Shown in pieces: positions 45,295-56,959 of a DNA stretch of 64,000 nucleotides. The stretch covers positions 26,484,654-26,548,653 of the forward strand of contig OX359250.1 of the NCBI GenBank assembly GCA_947179485.1. The letters run 5' to 3'. This stretch comes from Allacma fusca. Taxonomy: Eukaryota > Arthropoda > Collembola > Symphypleona > Sminthuridae. The position numbers and the translations under genes were made by a program. Position 1 is the stretch's first letter; the number at the start of each line of letters is the position of its first letter. The notes beneath the pieces were generated by a model. The model was not told the DNA's origin and searched no databases. It worked only from the letters and a program-made list of their open reading frames with translations.

Positions 45295-45745
45295 TGATAC
45301 CGGGTAACTTAGTACAACTTAGCTCTGCCGGGTTTTATGTTACCTGGTATGGATAGTTCATCAGAGTTAAAGCTAGATCCATCTAGTATCATAAGAAATG
45401 CCTGTTTTTAAATTATTGGAGATTTTGGTTGTTTTTATCAACACCCGGGTATCGTTATACCCGGGTAGAGCCATATGGGCACTTAAATAATAACTTATTT
45501 ATATACACACCGTGCTTGAAAATAAAAAATACATTTCGGGGCAAATTTTAAACGATTGGTCATTCCGGGCATCATGATACCCGCTTCGGATGCTGGGGTG
45601 AAACATTAGTTACCAAAACTAGATTCGGGATTTGATTTTAAGCACAAAAGCGTTTTATTTGGTACAAATCGGCATACAACAACTCTAGTAATGCATTTCT
45701 AAGCGGCCAAAACCAGGCCTGGTATCATGTTACCCGATCGGTTTA
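45295..45745. repeat. Spaced palindromes of the form CCGGGTATCATGATACCCG
   Basis: Four related inverted-repeat sites occur at about 45328, 45443, 45565 and 45719, plus a half site at 45295. Their forms are CCGGGTTTTATGTTACCTGG, ACCCGGGTATCGTTATACCC, CCGGGCATCATGATACCCG and CCTGGTATCATGTTACCCG. The first two gaps are about 115-122 bp and the last is 154 bp. The intervening sequence is AT-rich and not obviously repeated. Confidence 0.5.
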
Positions 45746-45983
45746 AAAAAATTAATTTAAGCTCCAGTGTGCCAGTGAACAAGTTTGCGTCAATTCCGAG
45801 CCTCTAAAGCCCGTATTTAAGAAATAGCCTGGGGCGTACCACCTCCCTTCATTTCGGGACGTCAATGGTGCTCAATCCTGCCAGCAGTTGCTCAGGTCTG
45901 GTTACAATTTACAAGCACCCAGGCACACACTTGTAATCAGACGTCATAATGTGACCCACCTCATGTAATGACGTCATCATCAC

Positions 45984-47067
45984 CAGGGTTGGCCAATTGA
46001 AAATGCCATGGCATTTTGGGCATTTTGCCTGCCGAAAATGCCCGGGCATTTTGGGCATTTTCAATTCATGGCATTTTCGGCATCTATGGCATTTTCGGCA
46101 TCTATGGCATTTTCGGCATCTATGGCATTTTCGGCATCTATGGCATTTTCGGCATCTATGGCATTTTCGGCATTTTTGGCATAATCCGCGTAGGGCAGGC
46201 ATTTTGGGCATATTTAATCATTTCTTGGGATACTTCTGCCTGGACTCTTCCTATTATTTTTTCAGCGAGGTAAATTTCGATACATGTTTTGTTTGAATCA
46301 ATGCAAATATCTTTATAAATGCATACCTGAAATTTCATTATTGTAGCGTGTCGCGTGTTTTGATTCACTATACTAACATTTTTATTATCATTATTTTAAA
46401 TCTCATTCCATTGTCTTAATTTTCACTTGAGATTTAATCAGGGTACCTCGAATCAATGACAATATTCAGCTTCATTGGTCAGACATCGGTGAAAATAAAA
46501 TGTTGTATAATTACTTTCATAACAAGCAGTTGGATTATACCATAAAGTGGCGTGCTCGCACGCAAGTTTAAAAGCCCGAGTGGAGGTAAAACGGGAATTA
46601 TCCAAATTTATTACCAAAACGGGTATTGCACTGGACATCGATGTGACCAAAGAAATCGATTTAAGCTCACAAGAATCAGCGTTGGTGAAATAATTCTCAA
46701 CAAAGCCAGAACCGAGTTCATCAAAACAAATTAGACATGATTATCATGTGTATAAAATATCACTCCATTCCCTGAATTGGAAAAAAATATTTTAGATAAC
46801 GAAAATTATAGTTTTACTTTTCACGAGTCCGAAGGTGAGTTGATGTTAACAAAACACAAAAATGTATATTTTTAAATGAAGTTTGGCATTTAGAACAATC
46901 AGGTCTCTAAAAAAGAGCGGTAAATAATGATTATTTACAAAAAAATCGAAAATGCCCAAAATGCATGGCATTTTGAAAGTAGGGCATTTTCGGCATTTTG
47001 GGCATTTTCAGGGCATTTTCAAGCGGGCAGGCATAAAACCGAGGGCATTTTCATTTGGCCAACCCTG
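45984..47067. mobile_element. hAT-like element with GGCATTTT word arrays
   Basis: Perfect 8-bp duplication ATCATCAC (45976-45983 and 47068-47075). The 23-bp inverted ends differ at one site: CAGGGTTGGCCAATTGAAAA on the left versus CAGGGTTGGCCAAATGAAAA on the right complement. Both ends hold degenerate ggcattttcggcatttt words. CAGGG termini with an 8-bp duplication are classic for hAT. There is no transposase ORF; the ORFs here are translations of the tandem repeat. Confidence 0.9.
46069..46176. repeat. 18-bp tandem repeat, six units
   Basis: Six head-to-tail units of tggcattttcggcatcta lie inside the hAT-like element 45984-47067; the last unit varies at its end. In translation this gives spurious CRKCHR-type or GIFGIY-type repeats, which should not be called proteins. 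Confidence 0.92.
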
Positions 47068-47228
47068 ATCATCACCCAACATGATGGATGACGTTGAAGT
47101 TTTCTTTCAATTAATTCACCCGAGGCTGCTTTAGTTGGATTTGCTTTCAGCTTCATTTTATTACACTGGAATTAAATTGGTACTTTTAAAGGAACCAAGG
47201 ATTGTACCGATTGTTTCGTAGAATCTCC

Positions 47229-49009
47229 GGGTCTGTTTTTTTTCAACATGTACAGCCATTCCCATAGTGAAACTTTTTTTTGAGTATGTACATATAATGT
47301 ACAGACATTTTAAATAGTATGGGTAATATTCAGGCCAAATATTATTGGGCTAAAACCAACCAAACCCAAATTATTAAAAAAAGAATTTGGGACTAGTTGA
47401 GCTGCGACTGCGACACGGTCAGAAAGAATGGAGCGTGATAGGGCTTTCGGTTTACGGCGAATGCGCTGCACTTGTATTACATTGGCAGGAACCTCCACTC
47501 CTCGTCCACTACAGCGATCAAGCCATGCTTGCATACTAGCTGTATGTATACGCATACAATCGATGCGTGCATAGTGATATGTGCACAACGCCTTAACTAG
47601 GTATGTATATAAATTACCCGTTTCGGATTTTCCCCGATTTGACTGCTGGCACGCAAATTTGCACTTTAAAATAATTTTTAAATGTAAGCTTCGTGCTTCC
47701 CTTGAGTTTTTAAAAAGTGCACATTTGCGTGTGCCGGCAGTCAAAAAAAATTATGAAATTTCGAAATTGTCCATGTCATTTTTTGGAAAAATCCGATTTG
47801 ATTCAACGATACCAATAAAAATCACGAGTGTAGTAGTTGGTTAGACAATGTGTTTGAGATATCCCAATTTTTAATAATCAAATCGGTATAGCTACTGTTC
47901 CGACTGGGAACGGGTTCTATATTATAAGAAAACAGGAAAACCAAACAAACCGTTGATTCACCAAACACTAAATTCTCAAGTCGTCTTGAATTTATTTAAG
48001 AGCAAATAAATAACAATCCGATACACAACAGGCGAGAAGGGCGAATAATCACTCAGATTTTCTTGTCCCATAATAATCCTAGGTACAATTTTCTTAACCA
48101 ATAAATTTAGGTCGCTAGGACGCTACGAGAACATCACACATATCAATTACCAATCAATCAAAATAAGCACTGTCACATGATGAACTTGATGACTCAACAA
48201 TATCAACAGAATTAATAACTTACTGAGCTATATGGTAATACTAAGACAACAAATTAGAAACTATAGTAAGTGAACGTCCTTGAATGATGTCATCCTGTAT
48301 GTGGGTGAGTCAGTTTTGACTTGGATGACGAAGTATGACAGAGTCAGTGGGTCTCTACAGAACTAGGTGATATCACCCTCAATTCAAGCGCTCACTACTC
48401 ACAATTCATAACAGAAGTTTAACCAAAAAATGATTTAGAAAAAGAATCCTTTGAAGCCGCGGCTGAAGCTCCAATTACTATCCCCGTCTGTTACATACTA
48501 ATTTCGAGCCTTGAAATGAACGAATTTAAGGAATGACGACGATGCGACTACGTTTTTAAATTGCTAAAATCGTGGATTTCCCGATTTAACAGCATAGCCA
48601 ATAGGTGATGTCACCTATTGGGGTGGGTCCATCAGTTTGGTCAGTGATGACAGTTGATGACACCTATGTCATTGGGTCCATAAATCCACCTTTTTAGCAT
48701 GACATCATTTATGGACGTTCCCTAACACAATACAATTCAATCACCGCTCACAATCATACGATTCAAATTCTCCCCGATGTGAAGAATCACGTCGACGTGA
48801 GTATAGGTGGCTACACTTTACAGTTCTAACAGCTACAATAATTTATTGAAGTTTTCGGGTTTTTTCGGTTTTTTAACTTTCCTACTCGGATTTACCGAAA
48901 AAAAGGTTTGGATATGTTTTTTTAACAAACTGTTCATCTACTGGGCCCTATAAATATGTTTTATAAAATAGTTGCATTCACGGGTGGCCGTTTTCAAAAA
49001 AACAGACCC
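47229..49009. mobile_element. Non-autonomous element family 'GGGTCTG', copy 2 (inverted, interrupted by a solo LTR)
   Basis: This is the inverted copy of 32113-33721, with GGGTCTGTTTTTT and AAAAAACAGACCC ends and CTCC on both flanks (47225-47228 and 49010-49013). It lacks the hAT-like insertion present in copy 1 but carries a 936-bp solo LTR. Without the LTR it is about 840 bp, including roughly 115 bp (near 47515-47650) missing from copy 1. No transposase is recognisable. Confidence 0.78.
47896..48831. mobile_element. Solo LTR of an LTR retrotransposon
   Basis: Begins TGTTCCGACTGGGAACGGG and ends CAGTTCTAACA (TG...CA). It is flanked by a perfect 5-bp duplication GCTAC (47891-47895 and 48832-48836). 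Copy 1 of the host element has the uninterrupted site (ataactacaataa on the complementary strand), so this is a clean insertion. A TATA-like tatattataagaa and aataaa motifs lie inside, as expected of an LTR. No internal retrotransposon genes remain, so it arose by LTR-LTR recombination. Confidence 0.85.
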
Positions 49010-49496
49010 CTCCCGAATTTTTCTTATTAGAATGTCCTCAAAACGGTTTCCTGGACAGTACACTGTAATCAATGGGGGCTTGACAATATTGAATTTTCCA
49101 ATTATACATGGGGAAGGTTAGCATATATTATATTACTTATCATGCACAATTACTGGAGATGCAGCTACGTTTTATTTTAGAGAGATATAACGTTAAACAT
49201 GAGCCAGTGAATTTTGTGTATCTTCATAGTATGTATATACTTAAGTAACAATGCTACCTATATTCTAATAATAAGACATACTATGCTGCAGAGTGCAGCT
49301 ATTTAAGTAGATTAGCAGTAAAGCCATCCGCACATGCGGATGATAACACGTACACGACTGATGAAGTTATTCAGGGAGACAGTAACTTTTAACAAGTATC
49401 TGCATTTCTGGGTAGCCACTGTTACGTGCGTAAGCGCCATTTCCATCACCTAGCAATTCCCCTTGGTCGTCCTCCGCGCTAATAACTACTTCAACA

Positions 49497-51335
49497 CAGT
49501 GCTCGAACTGGGTACAGAAACCGTGTACCCGTAACCATACCCGTACCCGAATACCGGGTACGACAAAATGGTATGGGTACCTATACCCGTACCCATACCC
49601 GACTACCCGGGTAAATTATTTCAGTATCCGCACCCGTACCTGAAACTACAATGTAGTACCTGTTCCCACAATTTACCCGTACCCATAATGTACCCAAAAT
49701 CTGTGCCAAAAATATGTGGAGGAAAGTAGAATTTCCTGATCATGCCAGTTTTCTATCAACGATGTAAAGCATTTGCAAAATAATATATTAGAACACTGTA
49801 TAGAAAACGTTATACGGCAAAATGTAAGTTGATCATAATTTTTCCAAGTCAAAATATTTCAGTTTCAGGAAATAAATGTGGGAGGCAAGATTGCATGTTC
49901 ATTTTATACTACAGTCTTATAAAATAAACATTCGTAAACTGTCTCTCACATTTATGGCGCCCGAGACGGAAATTTTCGACCAATGCAGGCGAAATAAGAC
50001 TCAAATGCAGCCCCGTGAAAATTTTGAAAGCCAAGTTCAGATGCCTCCTCTTTTAACACCAAAATTATCAACAATAATCAAAGGGATTGAAATATAAATA
50101 TTGCCTGCAAGGAATGATATTTTCCATTCTAAAATTTTATAAATACCGTAAAAACTCTAAAGATGGCCCCCGGCCAACTTCCAAACATTAACCTAAACCC
50201 AGGCTATTTTTAGAGGCCCGGCTACCTTTAGGAGCCGGCCATCTCTACTGAATATAAAAGCGTGAATTACAAAATATGATTTTTTTATGAAAAAATGTTT
50301 TTTAATATTTAGTTCTATTCCAGAATAATGAATGTAGCACAATTCGGATTCAGATAAATAGTCCAGATTGTCCGTAGAGTAAATAACAGCTTCAAAATTT
50401 AAACTGCATATAGAAAAAAAACTATTGTATAACAAACCAGGCCATCTTTTGGGGGACCGGCTATCTTTAGAGGCCGGCTATCTCTATATGTATAGGGTAA
50501 AGCCCAGGCCGTCTTTAGGGTCCCGGCCACCTTTGGAGGCCCGGCCATGTTTAGGGTTTTTAAGGTATTCACTGCAATAAATACTCAAATACTCAAATCC
50601 TCAAAGTGTCATAAATACCCAGGATTGAAAATGCTCAAATTACCTGCACAAAATGTCTTGGCGTTTTCAAATGAGTAACCTTGTGTGCTTGTAGCATTAA
50701 GAAACGTATCTGCTAATAAATGTATATTTATTCCGAACATATCTCGTAATACGTCTTTAAATAAATGTAATGTTACGCTCCCAATGAAGCTAATTAAATT
50801 GAATCTCAAGAACCTACCCCTTGAAAATCTGCTTTGATGAGCTTCACTGTTTAAGTCGATAAACAGGCGCTTTGACTGGCTCTACGCTCTATTTCTTTAT
50901 TAGATTCTTGGGAAGAATTATTAGAAACGTTAGATTGCAACTACCACGTAATCGTAAATGAGACGAAGCTACTTGGCTCTATCACTAACGCAAGTATCTG
51001 TATAATTAGAAAGAAACAAGCATCTCCACGTTTTGCAGGTCTTATTGTTAGCCCTAGTAATGCATCCCAGCAGGAATCCTTGAAGTACCCAAAAATACTC
51101 GGGTACAGCACCCACAGGTACAGGTATTTTACATAGTGATACCAGTATCTATTGAGTACTACCCGATTGTCACTGAGTGAGTACCCATACCCGCACCTGT
51201 ACCCACTTTATTGTCTCAAATCCAGAGTACCCGGGTAGTACCCGCGTACTTGCGAGTACGCAACTTCTGTACCCGGGTAGTACCCATACCCGTACCCATT
51301 TACCCGAGGATTACCCGTACCCAGTCCGAGCACTG
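49497..51335. mobile_element. hAT-like element with ACCCGT word arrays
   Basis: Inverted ends CAGTGCTCGAACTGGGTAC and, on the right complement, CAGTGCTCGGACTGGGTAC (one mismatch). Flanks CTTCAACA (49489-49496) and CTTCTACA (51336-51343), 7 of 8. About 200 bp at each end is built of tacccgtacccatacccg-type words. The 1.84-kb length includes a nested 420-bp element (50146-50565). No long ORF is present. Confidence 0.8.
50146..50565. mobile_element. Nested MITE with GGCCGGC words and a TA target
   Basis: Imperfect inverted ends: CCGTAAAAACTCTAAAGATGG on the left and CCTTAAAAACCCTAAACATGG as the right complement, with TA on both sides (50144-50145 and 50566-50567). Both ends contain ggccggctatctttagaggc-type words. 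The TA target suggests Tc1/mariner-like insertion, but the duplication is too short to prove it. It lies wholly inside 49497-51335, so it inserted later. Confidence 0.6.
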
Positions 51336-52426
51336 CTTCTACATTTTCCTTCGAAGATGCTCGGGAAAAAAAGAGCCATCAGCTTCGCCAATGGAAAATA
51401 CATACATACATACTGCAAATAAGCCCGTTAGTTAGTTCTTGTGGTACTTGGTATTCCCAACGGCAAACCAGTAGGCGGTAGGAGTTCATTTAGAAGGAAG
51501 ACCAATTATTAAATTTTTAATAATAACACAAATTAAAAAACAATAATGCCAAGAAATTGGAATGACCTTTTTGTTGACTTGAACAGGATTAAATTGTAGT
51601 AACACTTGATTACCGTATCTTTATCATGACTATAACATATGCCTGTCCAAGTAAACAAAAAAAATTAATAGCCATCCACAAACGCGGATGCTTACATAAT
51701 GTGTAATACTGTCGCTCTTCTGCACAGCTCATTGGCGCCCGAGTGTCTCATGTAATGGGACGGCGCGAAGTTTCAATTTTGACGACAGCCTTCTTTGAAT
51801 TAGTAGTATTGATATGGAAATTGCAATAACAGTAGTGCACGGCAGCTAGGTTCCTTCACTCCTTATGGATTGCTAAATCGGAAGTAGCTCAAAGAAGTGT
51901 ATCAATCTTGTTAACCTTTGATATAGCCTGACAAATGCATTTCAGAGTCAAGGCTCATCTGCTGTTCCCTGGTCAAACTTAGAAGTACTTTATAACATTA
52001 ATTTCATTTTAAATAACTAATAAGTTTATTGTTTTATTTCCTTAGTGTTCCCTAAGATTTTTTTATTAACAAACCACCTAGAACATATGTACATGATCAT
52101 AGCTATACCGGATGTACAATTTCCATCCTGAATTCTATCAATTCTTACACCGAAGGCACCATTTACATGTGACTTGTATGTAATAAAAATACAATTTTCC
52201 TTCCTGACTGAGCATGCCATTAGTTTGATTTATAGGGTTTTCAACTAAAAACGTTGCAACTCGAAAGTATTGGATAGCTGACCGCTTGCAGGAAAATCTC
52301 GATGTTTAAAATAATAATTTAAGTGAATAAGTTGATTATTCGAGAAAAATCCTGACTTGGTCTAACGGTTGCTTCACATACTTCGCTTTTCGACTTATCA
52401 AAGTTTTCATTCATTTCGTGCAAAAG

Positions 52427-53489
52427 TAGTGGTCGGACCAATTCAGTTTAAATTGCAATTTTACAATTCAATTCAGGGATTTTTCAATTCAATTCGATCG
52501 TTTACTGAACCGGATAATTCAATTCACCTGTTGAATCGAATTGAATTTTTTTATTTGAATTCCAAATCGCACAATTTCAGACTGAATCTAAACTGATATT
52601 GTAAGGATAAGTTTAGCACCATCTTCGCGTCAATGTAACCAGCATTAAAACGTATGTGTTAATATTTTTATGGTGGCGTATACAGAGATATAGATAGTTT
52701 AAGATAGTGTTGTCCTTGGATGCTTGGGACTGTTTGTCCCGACGTTTTCCTACCTACCAATTTTGTTCAAACGTTTTGTGAACATTCTTTAGGCCATTCA
52801 CTTGGAGGAGTTCGTTGTTGGCTGTAATCGTAATGCGTGTTCGTACGTAAAAAAAAACAAAAACGACAAACTGTTCCACCGATTTCAATGGAATTGAAAA
52901 TGGGAATTGACGTTAGTTGACGTTAAACTGACTAAGCTCAAATTTTTGGTCACAGATGCGATGTCCCATGGACGTCAATGAGACTATCACAGAGACATTA
53001 TCGCAATTCTCAACAAAAATACAACGTTCTTTTAACATCAGGACCTAACGTAAATGAATAGAACATTCACGAGGTTTAGTTAACGCAAAATCCCGGCCAA
53101 AAACGACAGCAACTATGCAAATGGTTATATTTACGTAAACTTGACGTAGATACTAATGCCTCCTAGCATTACCTTCTATAGACACGTACTACTAGCTTAT
53201 TTTTTTTAAATTATCAAAATTTTGCATTTTTATTTTTTAAACGAGCTCAAAATAATACCATAAAAAAGGTAAGGGGAGATGGCCGTAGCTGACGCGCCAC
53301 CCTAGCCACCTTTGCAGTATTTAAATAATCTAGACAAACCAAATGGTTTACAATTCAGTTCAGTTAATATAGTGAACTGAATTGAATTGCATTGTTTTTT
53401 ACTGAACCGAATTGAAGCCCCAATTTTAATCCAGTTCGAACTGGATTGAATTGTAAATTTTGAAATGAATTGAATTGTTCCGACCACTA
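52427..53489. mobile_element. hAT-like element with GAATTCAATT word arrays
   Basis: Perfect 8-bp duplication TGCAAAAG (52419-52426 and 53490-53497). The inverted ends TAGTGGTCGGACCAATTC / TAGTGGTCGGAACAATTC differ at one position. Both ends (about 150 bp each) are degenerate gaattgaattcaattc words. TAGTGxTCGG ends are typical of hAT. The middle 750 bp has no long ORF and no words. Confidence 0.88.
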
Positions 53490-54868
53490 TGCAAAAGCTT
53501 GGCTATTATGTCCCTCAAACTTCCTCAAAACTTTTTTCTCAAAGCATGTAGCCCGAAATCATTTGAGACCAGTCCTCCCATCTCAGGACTAACCATCTTA
53601 AGACGGATTATTTTAATAATTAAATTTTTTTAAAATGTATATCAACTGGAATTTAAAATGTTGAAAAAAACCGATTTTGAACCCTGGAAGTACTTTCAAA
53701 AAACATGAATAACTTTGGTCTCGCGAGGTGAATATTAGCTCATTGAAAAGGAATTTCCTCAAGTTATAGTCATGAAGCCAAAATTTCGAAATCTCAGTCA
53801 AATGTTTGGTGGAATATTCGAATTCCCCAATTCTTCGACCCAAAATTGCAACATTTAGTTTCTCCAAGAAGGAATCATCGGATACTTGGCCCTCCTTCCT
53901 CAGGACAAATTATTTTTGATTGAAGTTTTCGAATAAATTAAAACATTCAACATTCACTCCGACTGGTGTTCAAAATTTTGAAACGGCAGATTTTGGGGCG
54001 TCTTAAGACTTGAGAGTCGCAATAACTTTTGACTGATTGTGAGATTCTGTAACCCGATCACTGATCCCTCATTTAAAAGCTCCTTACATATATGCTCTAC
54101 AACCGAAAATAATGCTGCATTTATTCTTTTAAAGGTGTTAATTTCAAGGAGAAGGAAAACGGTAGACAATTGTACCAAAAATTTAAAAAAACAATTTAAA
54201 ACTTTCAGAAAAATTTATTTGGAACTTATGGGTTACTTAAAAAGCTTGAAGCATAATTTCATATTTATAATGTTAAGATACGTGAAAAGTAAACCCAAAA
54301 ATTTGCATTAAACCAAATCTGAGGTGGAATTTTATCCCTGTAAAAAATAAATAAAATAGGTCCAATAAGGTCCTTCCCTTGTATTTTAAATAAATTGAGG
54401 TGGAGGTACTCATTGTCATAAATGGGAATGGGAGCCACCTTGTAGTAACTCTGTGTAGACTTGTGCCTGCAGAGGTGAACTCACTTCGCTCGTCAGCTGT
54501 CTGTCTGCGAGCGAATAAACTGAGGTTGAGCCAGAACGTGGAACTCGCCCAGCGCCTCATTACGTTCTAACGTGTACAGTTCCCATTCGGCTACGCTGCT
54601 ATTCCCACCCGCTATTCTGACCTGGCTAGGAAATGAATTTGGGAATCAACATTTAAATCCGACAAAATTTTTGCAATTCACTCCATCCATCTCTGACGTT
54701 TGAATAAGACCGTATATACACTAACACTATTACTAAAAATAATCATTTTCGCTCAATACACACACATCAGTGCACAAAAAGACGTCAAGTGTAGTGCGGA
54801 TCTGAATTCTGATCAAAATATCTTAAGTTACTTCCTCAGCAACTCTCAATCTTCAAAACACATTCGAA

Positions 54869-56959
54869 ATGGTTTTGGAAAGTACTATGATATGGTAAGT
54901 GGAGATTTCTGTCATAAAGGATGGTGGGTCATTCATGAATTTGTGACGTGACGAAAATAGTAAAGAATTTGTATTTATTTAGAATTGTGTATGTACCGTG
55001 TAAATATTGGAAGTTGAAGGAATGTAATGTGTAATAATATTTTGACTGTGTCTTGTGTCATTTCAGTGTGGACGATAGTGACTACATGAGAAATGGGGAC
55101 TTCGTCCCAACTAGAATGGCTGCTATGCAAGATGCGGTGAATATTGTTTCTATGCAAAAGGTCCGCTCGAATCCGGAGAACAACGTTGGTCTGTTGACCC
55201 TAGCAAGGTATTAAGTATTTCATGTAACATGGGGTCTTAAACAATTGGGATAGTTTGATGACTGCAGTTGTGAAATTGAAGGGAAGTTTGTATGTGATTT
55301 ATAAAAATGTGAACCATTTTTGGGGTGAATGATGTTACTTTTACTGGGCGGTAGAACTTTGTGACGTGTTAATTGTATTGTTAAATGTGGAGTTACTGCA
55401 ACCTTGGGTATTGGGAGTTTTAGTTTCGTCGTGTATGTAGATTACTTGTTTAATGATGGTTCCTTTTTGTGGTGGTTTGTTGGTGTGATGGGGTTTGTTG
55501 GTGTTTAGTTCAGGTTTCGAATCAGAGTGGGAGGGAAAATGATTCTTTGATGGTGTAAGTAATTATTTTAAATTGTATTTTGAGCAGCTCAGAAGTCTTA
55601 ACAACTTTAACAACGGATCAGTCGAAATTAATGTCGAAAATGCTTGCTGTACAACCCAGTGGAGATCTGAAACTTATGTCGGGATTAAGAGTAGCGCATT
55701 TGGCGTTGAAACATCGTCAAGTGAGTATTTTTATCCCAGAGCTAATGTGAAGTGGATATTGGGATTTCCATATTGTTTTTAGTGATCATAAAGGGAAAAT
55801 GAAAGACATTTTCGGTTTTTGAAAATTAATAGGGCAAGAATCATAAAATGAGGATCGTTGTATTCATTGGAAGTCCGTTGGAGAATATCGAAGAGAATGA
55901 GCTCGTTCGGCTGGCCAAGCGATTAAAGAAAGAGAAGGTGAACGTTGACGTGGTTGCTTTCGGGGATGAACTTGTTAAAGATCAAAAAGTTCTTAACAAT
56001 TTCGTGGATGCATTGAATGGGCGCGATGGAACTGCAAGTCATCTCATTGTTGTTCCACCGGGACCCACTCTCACTGATGCTCTGCTGAATTCTCCAATAC
56101 TTCAAAGCGAGGATGGTGCTCCAATCGGTGGTATGGGAGGAGGAGGATTTGACTTTGGTATTGATCCTAACGACGATCCTGAGTTGGCCCTGGCTTTGCG
56201 TGTTTCCATGGAAGAACAGCGAGCTCGGCAAGAAGCCGAAGCTCGAGCACAACAAGTGGAAAGCTCTAATGAAGGACGTGAGTGCTATAAAGAGCAAAGC
56301 ATATTCTTTAGAAACAAAAATAGCTATTGGTAAAAAGCATTTAACTGTCAAACTGTACGACTAATAAGAATTTGGTGATGGAATTTTATAGCGTCCAATG
56401 AGGAACAAATGTTGGAGACAGCACTTCGGATGTCTATTCTTAATCATGAACTGAGTGGAGGAGCAACTGCTAGTGGTGGTGCTGCAGCTGTAGAGGCTCG
56501 AGGAGCCCCTGATTTCTCCTCCATGTCGGAAGAAGAACAAATCGCTTATGCTATGCAAATGTCAATTCAGGATAGTGGAAGTAAGTTCCATTTAGCATTG
56601 CCAGTTTGCATTGTTTTGAAATTTCGTTACACCCTTTACTTTACTTTATGAACTTAGTTCCATCGGATACGAAATCCGCTGATACCCAGCCCATTGACAG
56701 TGCATCAGTTAAAACAGAACCGGTGGAATCCATGGAAGTTGACACTGAAGGAGATGCTGCTACAGCCGACATTGAAGGAAAGGATCACTTAAAGGATATT
56801 CTGGAAGGCCTCCCTGATTTTGATATGAAGAAAGAGTCCGAAGGAGCCGACAGCTCCAAAGCACCGGCTGCTGCTAGTGCGGCCAAAAAGTCCCCGGAAA
56901 AGGATGCCAAGAGAAAACCTGATCCAAAAGCCTCCAGTGGCCCGTCTAAGAAGAAGTAA
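54869..56959 (+). CDS. PSMD4: 26S proteasome regulatory subunit RPN10 (PSMD4), ubiquitin receptor
   Basis: Six exons (54869-54894, 55067-55207, 55588-55720, 55833-56277, 56392-56580, 56658-56959) give 411 residues. The start [21 protein letters not shown] matches the conserved RPN10 N terminus. The VWA domain (about 1-190) docks to the 19S lid/base. UIM 1 is [15 protein letters not shown] (about 214-229) and a C-terminal UIM is [14 protein letters not shown] (about 295-308). Between them [17 protein letters not shown] (about 252-268) looks like a further UIM. The tail is acidic then lysine-rich ([12 protein letters not shown]...SKKK), as in other RPN10 proteins. All junctions keep phase. It recruits polyubiquitinated substrates to the proteasome. 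Polyadenylation signal at 57058-57063. Confidence 0.95.

Larger units (their letters stand above)
42937..54868. other. Intergenic transposon-dense region between the NB-ARC gene and RPN10
   Basis: About 12 kb without a supported host gene. Most of it is explained by the elements listed separately. Unexplained stretches are 43021-43829, 44474-45105, 51344-52418 and 53498-54868. The last of these probably ends in the RPN10 promoter. Open frames here are short and lack splice or domain support. Confidence 0.5.

Noticed and set aside
46069..46176. Regular short repeats resembling a CRISPR array
   Set aside because: The units are contiguous without spacers and the sequence is eukaryotic.
45909..46296. 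ORFs on both strands with CRKCHR or FGIYGI repeats
   Set aside because: They are translations of the 18-bp tandem repeat within a hAT-like element, open in several frames at once, not genes.
54700..54951. 83-residue ORF overlapping the first RPN10 exon
   Set aside because: It is in a different frame from the conserved MVLESTMIC start and overlaps promoter and 5' UTR sequence; it has no recognisable domain.
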